A DNA stretch of 64,000 bases from an uncultured Christensenellaceae bacterium (GTDB lineage: Bacteria > Bacillota > Clostridia > Christensenellales > Borkfalkiaceae). A program made the position numbers and the translations under genes. A model generated the notes under the pieces. The model had not been told where the DNA came from and did not search any database. It was given only the letters and a program-made list of their open reading frames with translations. Positions 25,541 through 34,017 of this stretch are shown one piece after another. Where the stretch lies: positions 76,656-140,655 of the forward strand of contig CAJUSA010000004.1 of assembly GCA_910589015.1 (NCBI GenBank), given 5' to 3'. Each line of letters opens with the position of its first letter. The first letter of the stretch is position 1.

Positions 25541-27932
25541 ATTTATCGGCGTAAAAGAACAAATGAACATGTTCGTCGTAGAAAAGAAATTCACGGCGCA
25601 CGCAGGCGAGAAAGCTGTTTTGCGCGCCACGGCGTTGGGGCTGTATTGTGCTCAGCTCAACGGCGTGCGGGTTGGGGATTGTTATTTAACCCCCGGTTGG
25701 ACTTCGTATAATAAAATGCTGCAAGTGCAGGAATACGACGTGTCCGCGTTGTTGAAAGACGGCGATAATGTCTTAACTCTTACGGTGGGCGAGGGCTGGT
25801 ATAGCGGCGGGCTTACTTGGGAACAAAAACGGAATATCTATGGCGAGCAAACGGCGGTCTGCGCAGACTTGGTGTTTGCGGACAGAACGGTGAGCACGGA
25901 CGAAAGCTGGACGGCACGGGAAAGCCATATCCGCGCAAGCGGCATTTACGACGGCGAAACACAGGACTTCACTGCGCAATTAAAGCCGCTCACCGTTTGC
26001 GAAGTCGCTTTTGATAAATGCGTGCTTGTGTCGCAGGTTTCCGAGCCCGTGCGCAATATCGAACGGCTTGCGGTAAAGGAAGTGATACACACTCCCGCGG
26101 GCGAGCTCGTTTACGATTTCGGGCAAAACATGGCGGGCGTGGTGGAAGTAAAAACGCCCGAAAACTTTAACGGTACGCTTGCGTTGCAATTCGCCGAAAT
26201 ACTGGTAAACGGGAATTTCTATACGGATAATCTGCGTACGGCAAGGGCAACGGATACGTTTACGGTGAAAGGGGCGAAAACGCTCTGTCCCGAATTTACC
26301 TTTCACGGATTCCGTTATATGAAGCTGACGGGTGCGGAACTTCCCAAAGAAAATATCACCGCAATCGTGCGGCATACCGACATGAAACGCACGGGGCATG
26401 TACGCACAAGCAACGCGCGTTTTAACCGTTTAATGGAAAATGTTGTATGGGGGCAGAAAAGCAATTTCGTAGACGTACCTACGGACTGTCCGCAGCGGGA
26501 CGAGCGGCTCGGGTGGACGGGGGACATCAACGCCTTCTGCACCACGGCGGCGTATAACTACGATATAAGATTGTTCATGAAGAAATGGCTTGCCGACCTT
26601 CGCAACGACCAAAGCGAAACGGGGGAGATTCCCGACGTTGCGCCCGATATCCTCGCGCCGAACAACCGCGGCACGGCGGCGCTGTGGCACGACGCTATCG
26701 TTATGGTGCCGTGGAAGTTGTACCGTATGTACGGGGACAAGAGCTTCCTTTCCGATAACTTTGACGCCATGAAGAAGTATATGAAGGCGTATGAGAAGAA
26801 TCTCGAAAACGGGCTTGTAATACGAGGCTTTAACTACGGGGATTGGCTGGCGTTAGACGGCGAAACGTTCAAAAACAGCATTCACGGCAGAACGGACACG
26901 GTATTTCTTGCAAGCGCATTCTATGCGGAATGTTTGCGTATTGTAGCGGAAACGGCAAAGATACTTAAAGACGGCAGCGAAAAAGAATATCGCAGGAAAT
27001 ACGAAGATACAATAGCTAAAATCCGCTATGAATACATTACGCCGAGCGGACGGCTTGCGAGCGACACCATGACGGCGCAGGCGTTGGCGCTTGCCTTCCG
27101 TATCGTTCCTGAAGAGTTAAAGACGACGGTAGCGGAACAGCTCAACAAAAATGCGTATTCCTACAATTTCCGTGTGACAACGGGCTTTGCGGGCACGCCG
27201 TATTTGCTGTTTGCCTTAGCGGACAACGGCTATTTGGACACGGCTTGCCGCATTTTAATGAACAACGGTTATCCCGGTTGGCTGTACGAGGTGGACATGG
27301 GCGCGACGACGGTTTGGGAACGCTGGAACAGCTTAATGCCGGACGGCACGCCCAACCCCGACGGCATGAATAGCTATAACCATTATGCTTACGGCAGTGT
27401 GATGGAATTCGTTTATAAAAGAATTGCGGGGATCGAACCGCTTGAAAGCGGGTTCAAAAAAGTAAGAATTGCGCCCAACCCTTGCAAAGGGCTTGCGAAC
27501 GTAAAAGCAGAATACGACAGCGTAAACGGGAAAATCGTTTCAAGCTACGAGCAGCAGGACGGCAAGATCAAATTTATCATAGAAATCCCCGAAGGCGTAC
27601 AAGCGGAAATCATACTGCCGAACGAACAGCCGATAACCGTCGCGGGCGGGCGTCATGAATACGAACGCGAATGGGAAGATTTAGACGGCGAGCCTTTTAC
27701 GCCCGAAAGCTATGTGACCGAAGTATTCGACAATCCGAAGGCAGTGAAGGCGTTTAACGAGGTGTTCGGGGGTATTTTCACGGGCAGTGAGATCGCCTGG
27801 ATGAAGAATGAGCCCAAGACGCTCGGCTTTATGGCGTGGTTCCGCGATTCGGAAAAGAAGATGAATCTTTCCGACTTTCCCGATATGATGAAAAGGGCGA
27901 ACGAGCTGTTTTTGAAGGAAGCAAATATATAA
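25527..27932 (+). CDS. GH78 alpha-L-rhamnosidase
   Basis: An 801-residue enzyme without signal peptide. The N-terminal beta-domain has the family signature LNGVRVGDCYLTPGWTSYNK. The (alpha/alpha)6 catalytic domain has DCPQRDERLGWTGDINAF near residue 320 (general acid Glu in DERLGW) and GATTVWERWNS near 596 (base Glu). It releases alpha-L-rhamnose, pointing to pectin, plant glycoside or bacterial polysaccharide substrates. The ATG lies inside the end of the previous gene, with GGAG about 10 bases upstream. An extra tail of about 80 residues (from FTPESYVTEVFDN on) follows the usual C-terminal beta-domain. The gene is the last of the run and is followed by the terminator at 28178. Confidence 0.92.
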   Translation: MLQGKFIGVKEQMNMFVVEKKFTAHAGEKAVLRATALGLYCAQLNGVRVGDCYLTPGWTSYNKMLQVQEYDVSALLKDGDNVLTLTVGEGWYSGGLTWEQKRNIYGEQTAVCADLVFADRTVSTDESWTARESHIRASGIYDGETQDFTAQLKPLTVCEVAFDKCVLVSQVSEPVRNIERLAVKEVIHTPAGELVYDFGQNMAGVVEVKTPENFNGTLALQFAEILVNGNFYTDNLRTARATDTFTVKGAKTLCPEFTFHGFRYMKLTGAELPKENITAIVRHTDMKRTGHVRTSNARFNRLMENVVWGQKSNFVDVPTDCPQRDERLGWTGDINAFCTTAAYNYDIRLFMKKWLADLRNDQSETGEIPDVAPDILAPNNRGTAALWHDAIVMVPWKLYRMYGDKSFLSDNFDAMKKYMKAYEKNLENGLVIRGFNYGDWLALDGETFKNSIHGRTDTVFLASAFYAECLRIVAETAKILKDGSEKEYRRKYEDTIAKIRYEYITPSGRLASDTMTAQALALAFRIVPEELKTTVAEQLNKNAYSYNFRVTTGFAGTPYLLFALADNGYLDTACRILMNNGYPGWLYEVDMGATTVWERWNSLMPDGTPNPDGMNSYNHYAYGSVMEFVYKRIAGIEPLESGFKKVRIAPNPCKGLANVKAEYDSVNGKIVSSYEQQDGKIKFIIEIPEGVQAEIILPNEQPITVAGGRHEYEREWEDLDGEPFTPESYVTEVFDNPKAVKAFNEVFGGIFTGSEIAWMKNEPKTLGFMAWFRDSEKKMNLSDFPDMMKRANELFLKEANI

Positions 27933-28177
27933 TCCGTTTTTGGCATATTCAACGCCGGAGAGAGAAACGGGAAACCGCCAAAGAACTACATAGAAAGAAC
28001 CTCAAGGAATGAGTACGGAATGTTGCACATTGGGGAATTTTGGTTCGACCCCGATCAGCGGCACAAAAAAACGGCATTTGGATAATAACGGATTTGCGGA
28101 CATATGTATTTACCGCAGCGGTTCCCCCCGGCGTGGAATACAAAGGCGTAACGTTCCGAGTCATTTCAATTAAAAAA
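27933..28177. other. Noncoding stretch between GH78 and the terminator
   Basis: No convincing gene, ribosome site or promoter. The only structured element is at 28039-28066: a T-arm-like hairpin (TTTGG, loop TTCGACC, CCGAT) followed by CAGCGGCA, laid out like the last third of a tRNA but without the other arms or a matching acceptor half upstream. It may be a relic or coincidence. Confidence 0.5.
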
Positions 28178-28202
28178 GCCGTCCTTTACGGGACGGCTTT
28201 TT
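28172..28202. terminator. Bidirectional terminator between convergent genes
   Basis: A perfect 7-bp stem, GCCGTCC (28178-28184) with GGACGGC (28191-28197), is flanked by six A on the left and five T on the right. It can stop transcription from GH78 on the plus strand and from the AraC gene on the minus strand. Confidence 0.9.
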
Positions 28203-28235
28203 CCTATGCAAAGAAGGAACGACGCGCTTTTTTTT

Positions 28236-29210
28236 TTAAGTTTCGATATCGCTGAACGGAATCGCAAAAGAATCGTGGAACAAAAGGTGATGGTCGACGG
28301 TCGCCACGTTGTTGCGGCGGTATTCGGATGGGGTGGTATCGTAAATTTTTTTGAATTCATAATTGAATTGGTTTTTATTGTGAAAGCCCACGTGCGCGGC
28401 GATTTTGTTGATGGCAAGGTCGGAGCGGATAAGCATTTCGGCGGCAGCGTTTGCGCGCAGGGCGTTTACCTGTTCAAGCAAGGTTTTCCCCGTATATTTT
28501 TTATATTGCCGTTGCAGATACGCTTTGCTCAAACCAACGCTTCGGGTAATTTCGTCGATCGTTAAGTTCTGCCTGTAATTCGCCTGGATATAGGCGTTCG
28601 CTTTGCGGATATACGGGATCGAGCCGCTCGTGGTGGAGTTGAGGCATTTGGAAAGCTCGGTAAAGAGCTTGAGTTCGGCGAGTTTTGCGGAGAAGGCGTC
28701 TTCAATGGAATTGATTCCGTCGGTCAAAAGCAGCACAAGTTCCTGCAGAGCGCTGCCCGCAAGCTGCGTGTCGTTCAAAATAACGTAGCCGTCTTTGCTT
28801 TGAGCAAACTGTTCGAGGTGCGTGTCCTTAAAGAGCGATGCGTAGTTTATTTTTATCAGTTTATTTACGCCAAAGGGGTCGTATTCCGAAGATTCGCACG
28901 GGTTGAATTCTATGTTATAAACGAACGCCTGCATACCCGGATTCATCGCCACACGGTGGAACACAAACCCGTCGAGCAAAACGATTTGCCCCGGCCCGAT
29001 CGTATATTCATTGATCCTCGATTGAATCGGGTCGAAAATCTGCAAAATGTAATTGCCCGTGTATGTATACATGATTTCGAAATACTGATGACGGTGCATA
29101 TCCATGCCCTGGTACGTATCGTCGGTGAAAGGTTTCAGATAATACGATACGGGTTCGAGGACTTGATTCTGCAAATCTTTCAGCTTTAATTGTCTTTTTG
29201 TACCTTCCAT
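28236..29210 (-). CDS. AraC-family transcriptional regulator 1
   Basis: A 324-residue regulator. The N-terminal cupin-like sensing domain has HRHQYFEIMYTYTG and GPGQIVLLDGFVFHRV. The C-terminal double helix-turn-helix spans about residues 220-320 (LTIDEITRSVGLSKAYLQRQ and INKIAAHVGFHNKNQFNYEF, ending T-P-S-E-Y-R-R). It is convergent with GH78 and divergent from the operon starting at 29520, so that operon is the natural target; the sugar signal is unknown. The ATG has no ribosome site, and its promoter's -10 box ends only 9 bases before it, suggesting a leaderless or almost leaderless message. Confidence 0.9.
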   Translation of the reverse strand: MEGTKRQLKLKDLQNQVLEPVSYYLKPFTDDTYQGMDMHRHQYFEIMYTYTGNYILQIFDPIQSRINEYTIGPGQIVLLDGFVFHRVAMNPGMQAFVYNIEFNPCESSEYDPFGVNKLIKINYASLFKDTHLEQFAQSKDGYVILNDTQLAGSALQELVLLLTDGINSIEDAFSAKLAELKLFTELSKCLNSTTSGSIPYIRKANAYIQANYRQNLTIDEITRSVGLSKAYLQRQYKKYTGKTLLEQVNALRANAAAEMLIRSDLAINKIAAHVGFHNKNQFNYEFKKIYDTTPSEYRRNNVATVDHHLLFHDSFAIPFSDIET

Positions 29211-29219
29211 GGTAAATCG

Positions 29220-29248
29220 ATTTTATCATGAATTGTTTCAAAAGTCAA
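29220..29248 (-). promoter_or_regulatory. Sigma-A promoter of AraC regulator 1
   Basis: Read on the minus strand: -35 TTGACT (29248-29243), 17-bp spacer, -10 TAAAAT (29225-29220). Start of transcription would fall at about 29213, only a few bases before the ATG at 29210. Confidence 0.8.
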
Positions 29249-29303
29249 GTACAAAATTAAACACAAACGGCTCGAAAAAATGACATTTTATCTTCGCGGT
29301 ATC

Positions 29304-29332
29304 TTGACAACCCCAAGGCGTAACTTTATAAT
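29304..29332 (+). promoter_or_regulatory. Consensus sigma-A promoter of the LamG/importer operon
   Basis: Perfect -35 TTGACA (29304-29309), 17-bp spacer, perfect -10 TATAAT (29327-29332). It predicts a start near 29339 and a leader of about 180 bases before the ATG at 29520. So strong a core promoter would need repression or leader control if the operon is sugar-regulated. Confidence 0.9.
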
Positions 29333-29338
29333 AAAGGC

Positions 29339-29519
29339 ACGTTAATGGATATATCAAACAAAAAATGTTACATATTAGCATGAAAAAACACCTTTTCCCG
29401 ACGTGCAGGGGTACGTTGCGGAAAAGGAATTTTTTCCCCGATCGGGAAGTTGAATAAATTATGGCAATCGCCGAGGGAATCTTCGGAAAAAGAAAATATT
29501 GCATCAGGAGGAAAGGAGT
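29339..29519 (+). promoter_or_regulatory. Long 5' leader of the second operon
   Basis: About 180 untranslated bases. They contain the perfect 10-bp palindrome CCCGATCGGG (29437-29446), a possible operator half-palindrome or RNA stem, and an overlapping small stem GGAAAA (29420-29425) with TTTTCC (29432-29437). The two structures share base 29437 and so could be mutually exclusive. No T-run terminator and no known riboswitch class recognised. The leader ends in a strong AGGAGGAAAGGAG ribosome site. Confidence 0.4.
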
Positions 29520-32123
29520 ATGACAAACACAAAGCGTAAGCATATCGCAATCACGGCGTTGTCGATGGCGCTTATCGGTTGCACCATGGGGGGGGGTATA
29601 ACCGCTCTTAATCAAGTCGGTGCGCGCGCAGAGGGCGAGGCATTGCCCGACCCTGTTGCGAAGTATATGTTCGACGACGCGGAGAATATCGGTAAGGACA
29701 GCGTCGGCGGCTACGACATGGAAATCGTGGGCGGCAAGGATCAATATACGCCTATCAGCGGCGGTATCGAGTTCAACGGCAATTTTGCCATGGCGCAAAA
29801 GGCAGACAAGAACATCTTTAAGGACCTTACCGAATTCACCATGTGCTTCGAGTATAAGATGCTTCCGGACAATGCGACCTGGGCGCACATCATCGGCGTA
29901 AATCATCTCGAGGGTGGGAACTATCTGTATCTCAATTCGAGCACGGGTGATACCCGTTTTCAATTCTACAAGACGGGCGGATTCTGGGACGGCGCACAGC
30001 TTAATTGCAGCGACTATACGAAACTCACCGTTACGGTAAAACCGGGCGGGAGAGTAAAACTCTATGTGAACGGTCAGCCGTATGCGGGTGAAACTTCGAA
30101 ATTGGAGGTTGATCTCCCCGCAGATTGGTCGCTTTTCAATGAGGCGGAAAATCAGTGCCGCTTCTCGATCGGCGCAGCCGTCAACAATAAGGGCGATATC
30201 GGCACCTGCGGTAAAGCGGGCGTAAAAGAAGTCGTGTTCTATAATAAAGAATTTACGGCGGCGGAAGTTTCGCAATACTGGACGGAGTACGACGCGGCGC
30301 ACCCGACGTTTGCTTCCTGCGAGCTCGATTTCAGCGAAACCGTTCGCGTTTCTTCGGCGGCAAGCAATGCGCATGTGCTGAAATTCGCGCCCAACGGCAT
30401 TTACGAAGCCACGTTAAGCAATAACAACAAGGCAAACGTAAACGTTACTTGGAACAACGTTGTGCAAAAGGACGACGGAAAATATCTGGAAGGCACGATT
30501 TCGGGCGTCAACAATCCCGAAGGGCTCAAAGCATACGCAAAAATCGCCGTGACCGAATCCAAAGTCGTATCGGCGGAAGTTGATTCGGGCGCCGTTATCG
30601 TCAACGAAACGACGGACGCGCAAATGATGGCGCTTGTACAAAACGGCGACTATGAAGTCACGCTCGAAGACAACACCAAGTTGACGGCGACGATTGTCTG
30701 GACGGAAGTGAAAGAGGAAGGCGGCAAGCGTTATATCGAAGGTACGATCTCCGAAGTAAACAATCCCGACGGCATAAAGGCAAAGGGTCTTGTTACGGTA
30801 GGCGGCGAAACGGTGCTTGCGCCGTTTGCACACTACGAATTCAAAAATTCCCGCGCTCCCGGCGAAGACAGCACGGGGAATTATAGCATGACGGCGGTAG
30901 GTACGCCCAAGGCGAACAAAAATCAGGAAGGCGTATTCGACGGAAAGTCGGGTCTTACGGTAGAAAACAGCTTTACGTCGAAACTGAACTCGTTTTCCCT
31001 TTCCTTTGAGATCCTGAAAGAAGGCAGTACCAACCCGTATTGGGCAACGCCCATCGGGCTTGGAATTGACGGCAGCCAGTGGCTTTCCTTCAACTTTGCG
31101 GAAAACAACAATCTTTTAAGATTTGCAATGAGCACCAAGGGCGGCAGCGCTCCCATCGCAGGCGGCAGCAACGAATGCTGGGGCGCCGAAGTGGGCAACG
31201 TGAGCGACGCGGATTTCGCTCGCGTGGTGCTCACGGTAGAAGCGGGCGGTCTGTGCCGCGTTTATTTCAACGGAACGGAAATCGGCGGTTCGCCCTATAA
31301 CGTACCCGAAGATTTCGCGTTCAAGACCGACAGAATGAAACTTGCGCTCGGTTATGACGTTACCAAATATCCCGATGAAAACAGATTCTTCACGGGTAAA
31401 CTCAAAGACGTCCGTCTTTACGACTGCGCTTTAACGCCCGGTCAGGTTGCGGCATTCGATGCCTACGGCAAAGTATTCCCGCACGACAACAGCGTGTATA
31501 TCGAATCGGTTTCCGATACGGTGAAGTTTGCGAACGACAAAGTTACGACTCAAACGCTGTTCGACACGATGAACACCGAAACCATGCTCGGAATGATGAG
31601 CGCGGCAACGGTTACGGCAACGCTTACCGATAACACGACGAAAGACCTTAACGTTATCTGGACGGGTATTTCGCAGACGGGGAATACTTACGTTGCAAAG
31701 GGCATGGTTGAAGTCGTAGGCATCGGTGCGACGATCGTGCCCGCGAAAGAAATCACGCAGGAGCTTACCGTTTACAGGACGCTTAACGTTACGGTTGCCG
31801 AAGTAGAGAACGGTTCCGTTTCCACCGACGTGCAGACGGCGAAATTCGGTGACACGGTCACCGTCACCGTTACGCCCGCCGAAGGCTATCTAATCGAAAC
31901 CGTTACGGTCAACGGCAACGCGCTCGAAGCGAACGAAGGCGTTTACATCTACACCGTAAGCGCGGAAGATACCGAAATTGCGGTTGCGGCAACGTTCAAG
32001 GCGGAAAAGAAGAGCAACGGCTGCGGCGCGGCGGCAAACGGTCTGCTTGCAGTGCTTGCTTCCGCTACCTTGATTGCGGTTGCGGCAGTCGTATGCGCAA
32101 AGAGGTTTGGGAAGAATAAATAA
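29520..32123 (+). CDS. Surface protein with two LamG-like domains and Gly-Cys C-terminal tag
   Basis: An 867-residue exported protein; the ATG at 29520 lies right behind the ribosome site. The signal peptide ends near G-A-R-A (L-I-G-C earlier could also serve as a lipobox). LamG/concanavalin-like domains lie at about 45-260 (start VAKYMFDDAENIGKDSVGGY) and 435-650 (start FAHYEFKNSRAPGEDSTGNY). Two short Ig-like repeats, each with Y-I/L-E-G-T-I-S, lie between them, and an InlB-like repeat at about 755-830. The end is S-N-G-C-G, a membrane segment, then KRFGKNK. No catalytic motif: a glycan-binding partner for the importer encoded next. A G9 tract lies in the signal-peptide codons. Confidence 0.75.
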   Translation: MTNTKRKHIAITALSMALIGCTMGGGITALNQVGARAEGEALPDPVAKYMFDDAENIGKDSVGGYDMEIVGGKDQYTPISGGIEFNGNFAMAQKADKNIFKDLTEFTMCFEYKMLPDNATWAHIIGVNHLEGGNYLYLNSSTGDTRFQFYKTGGFWDGAQLNCSDYTKLTVTVKPGGRVKLYVNGQPYAGETSKLEVDLPADWSLFNEAENQCRFSIGAAVNNKGDIGTCGKAGVKEVVFYNKEFTAAEVSQYWTEYDAAHPTFASCELDFSETVRVSSAASNAHVLKFAPNGIYEATLSNNNKANVNVTWNNVVQKDDGKYLEGTISGVNNPEGLKAYAKIAVTESKVVSAEVDSGAVIVNETTDAQMMALVQNGDYEVTLEDNTKLTATIVWTEVKEEGGKRYIEGTISEVNNPDGIKAKGLVTVGGETVLAPFAHYEFKNSRAPGEDSTGNYSMTAVGTPKANKNQEGVFDGKSGLTVENSFTSKLNSFSLSFEILKEGSTNPYWATPIGLGIDGSQWLSFNFAENNNLLRFAMSTKGGSAPIAGGSNECWGAEVGNVSDADFARVVLTVEAGGLCRVYFNGTEIGGSPYNVPEDFAFKTDRMKLALGYDVTKYPDENRFFTGKLKDVRLYDCALTPGQVAAFDAYGKVFPHDNSVYIESVSDTVKFANDKVTTQTLFDTMNTETMLGMMSAATVTATLTDNTTKDLNVIWTGISQTGNTYVAKGMVEVVGIGATIVPAKEITQELTVYRTLNVTVAEVENGSVSTDVQTAKFGDTVTVTVTPAEGYLIETVTVNGNALEANEGVYIYTVSAEDTEIAVAATFKAEKKSNGCGAAANGLLAVLASATLIAVAAVVCAKRFGKNK
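29588..29596 (+). repeat. G9 homopolymer in a signal-peptide coding region
   Basis: Nine consecutive G spanning codons 23-26 (Met-Gly-Gly-Gly) of the LamG surface protein. Any slip not a multiple of three would stop synthesis near the N-terminus. Confidence 0.95.
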
Positions 32124-32134
32124 TGCAGGAAAAG

Positions 32135-32166
32135 GCGACGCTTTTGCAAAAAAGCGAGGGCGTCGC
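32135..32166 (+). terminator. Intercistronic hairpin between LamG protein and binding lipoprotein
   Basis: A perfect 7-bp stem, GCGACGC (32135-32141) with GCGTCGC (32160-32166), followed by only three T. Probably a weak terminator or mRNA-stabilising structure between two cistrons of the same operon. Confidence 0.4.
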
Positions 32167-32214
32167 TTTCCTATACTCAAAAATCAACCCCGAAGGGGAT
32201 TCAGGAGGAAACAG

Positions 32215-34005
32215 ATGAAACATTTAACAAAGATACTTGCGCTTTCCGCGTGCGCCGTTTTGGCGATCACGGGCTTTGCGGGATGTAACGGAGACGGCGG
32301 CCGCGGCAACTGGGACGGCACCGTCGATACCTCGAAAGACGGCTCTGCCTACGATGCCGCCGAGGATGAAAACGTAAAGAGCATTTCCATTTTTAAGAAC
32401 GATTGGGATCAGTTCAATACGGCAATCAAGGGCAATTCGCCCATTTACAAGAAAATCAAGGATAAAATCGGCGTAGAGCTCGAATGCCTGAATACGGGCG
32501 GAAAGTTCGAAGCGCAGCTTTCCATCATGCAGGCAGAGGGGGATCTGCCCGATATCTTCCTCACAAACGGGCCCGATAACGTGGAATTTTTCGACAGGCT
32601 CATCCGTAACGGTGATATTCTGCCCATTACCGATTGGGTGAACGAAGAACATTATCCGAACATTTACAATCACCTTAAAAAATACGAATATCTGCGTTAC
32701 AATCTTACATACGGACAGGGCAAAGCGTGGTTCATTCCCTCGGCGTGGCACAACGAAAAATCGCTCTATGTGCGTCAGGACTGGGTGGATAACCTCAATA
32801 AGAAACTCGACGACTGCCTTGTAAAAGAGGGCGTCGTGGCAAGCGTAAGCGAAATCACGCCTGCTATCCGAGAAGAATGGCAGTATAAAGCGCCCACAAA
32901 CCTGTTGGAGTTCTACCGCCTTGCGCGCGCATTCACGCTGTACGATCCCGACGGAAACGGTCAGAACGATACCTGCGGATATATTTCCGAATCGAATAAG
33001 GACATGGACGCGTGGGTATACGCCGCGTTCGGCGCTTCCTGGAACGAGTTCATGCTCAATGAAGAAACGGGCGAATATATTCACGGCGACGTGAGCGACA
33101 ACGCCAAATATGCCACGCAGTTCGTCACCCGCCTTATCACCGAAGGATACATGTCGGTCGATTCGCTCAACGGCGACGTCGGCGGCAAGCAGGATAAATT
33201 CTCGGCGGGCAACGCGGGCATGATGTACGCGCACAACTGGCTCAACGTGATCGTTTCCAACATTCTTTCGGTAAACAAGGGGCTTACGGTGGAAGAAGCT
33301 ACCGCAAAGGTCACGCTCGTTGCGCCTCCCGTCGGAAAGGATAACACCTTCTATACGAAGATTTCGGGCGGTTTCTGGCAGGGATTCTGCATCAATGCGA
33401 ACAGCTCCAAAGCACGCATCCGTAAGTGTTTGGAACTTTACGATTATCTGCTCTCCGACGAGGGGTACGATATTCTGCAATACGGCATCGAGGGCGAGCA
33501 CTATACGGTTGAAAACGATAAAAGAGTGAGTACGCTCGAAGTGGGCACCGACGGCATCATCAAGGGCTTACAGTCGTGCGATACCGCAAGCATGCTCTAT
33601 GCGCTTGTAGACTGGACGATGCACTACCGAATTACCAACGGCACCAATTCCGACATTATTTGTCCGCGTCAGACAGAATCGGAAGCGCTTTTCGAACCGG
33701 CGGATTATCCCTGGTTGCAGACTACGGCGGTCGTCGAAAAACTCGATAGCTGCCACGATTTATTCCTGGAAGAGATTTCCGTGCTCGAAAAGAACGAGGG
33801 CTCGCGTTATTACAAAGCGCAGGATAGCAACTATAATCCCAAAACGTTCGGCTGGGACGATCTTTATAAGACGACCACGAATTTCGATAAGCATTGGAAG
33901 ACCTTTGTAGACCGATATATGAGCGCGGGCGGTACGGCTATGTTCCAAGAATATAACGACTATATCGCAAGCGGCAAAGCCCTTAAAGTAGAGCACAAAA
34001 TATAA
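32215..34005 (+). CDS. ABC importer solute-binding lipoprotein (LplA type)
   Basis: A 596-residue lipoprotein (lipobox F-A-G-C, Cys24) behind AGGAGGAAACAG. The mature part resembles LplA-like family 1 binding proteins: SIFKNDWDQF, LECLNTGGKFEAQLSIMQAEGDLPDIFL and a C-terminal WKTFVDRYMSAGGTAMFQEYN block. It should bind an oligosaccharide for the LplB/LplC-type permeases at 35814 and 36888, from which it is separated by one LamG surface-protein gene. The specificity is unknown. Confidence 0.88.
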   Translation: MKHLTKILALSACAVLAITGFAGCNGDGGRGNWDGTVDTSKDGSAYDAAEDENVKSISIFKNDWDQFNTAIKGNSPIYKKIKDKIGVELECLNTGGKFEAQLSIMQAEGDLPDIFLTNGPDNVEFFDRLIRNGDILPITDWVNEEHYPNIYNHLKKYEYLRYNLTYGQGKAWFIPSAWHNEKSLYVRQDWVDNLNKKLDDCLVKEGVVASVSEITPAIREEWQYKAPTNLLEFYRLARAFTLYDPDGNGQNDTCGYISESNKDMDAWVYAAFGASWNEFMLNEETGEYIHGDVSDNAKYATQFVTRLITEGYMSVDSLNGDVGGKQDKFSAGNAGMMYAHNWLNVIVSNILSVNKGLTVEEATAKVTLVAPPVGKDNTFYTKISGGFWQGFCINANSSKARIRKCLELYDYLLSDEGYDILQYGIEGEHYTVENDKRVSTLEVGTDGIIKGLQSCDTASMLYALVDWTMHYRITNGTNSDIICPRQTESEALFEPADYPWLQTTAVVEKLDSCHDLFLEEISVLEKNEGSRYYKAQDSNYNPKTFGWDDLYKTTTNFDKHWKTFVDRYMSAGGTAMFQEYNDYIASGKALKVEHKI

Positions 34006-34017
34006 GGAGAATAAATT

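Noticed and set aside
28021..28070. A complete tRNA gene suggested by GGTTCGACCCC
   Set aside because: No anticodon arm, D-arm or 5' acceptor strand GCCGCTG could be found upstream; only a T-arm-like fragment remains.
28040..28255. A 71-codon open frame crossing the terminator after GH78
   Set aside because: It runs through the terminator hairpin and into the end of the AraC gene, without a ribosome site. Treated as noncoding.
29380..29457. A 25-codon open frame (MKKHLFPTC...) in the leader of the second operon, considered as a leader peptide
   Set aside because: No ribosome site before its ATG and no run of regulatory codons, so translation is not supported.
32224..33501. A 425-codon open frame on the minus strand opposite a binding lipoprotein
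   Set aside because: Same shadow effect. The plus-strand protein has a lipobox and family motifs, the minus frame nothing recognisable.
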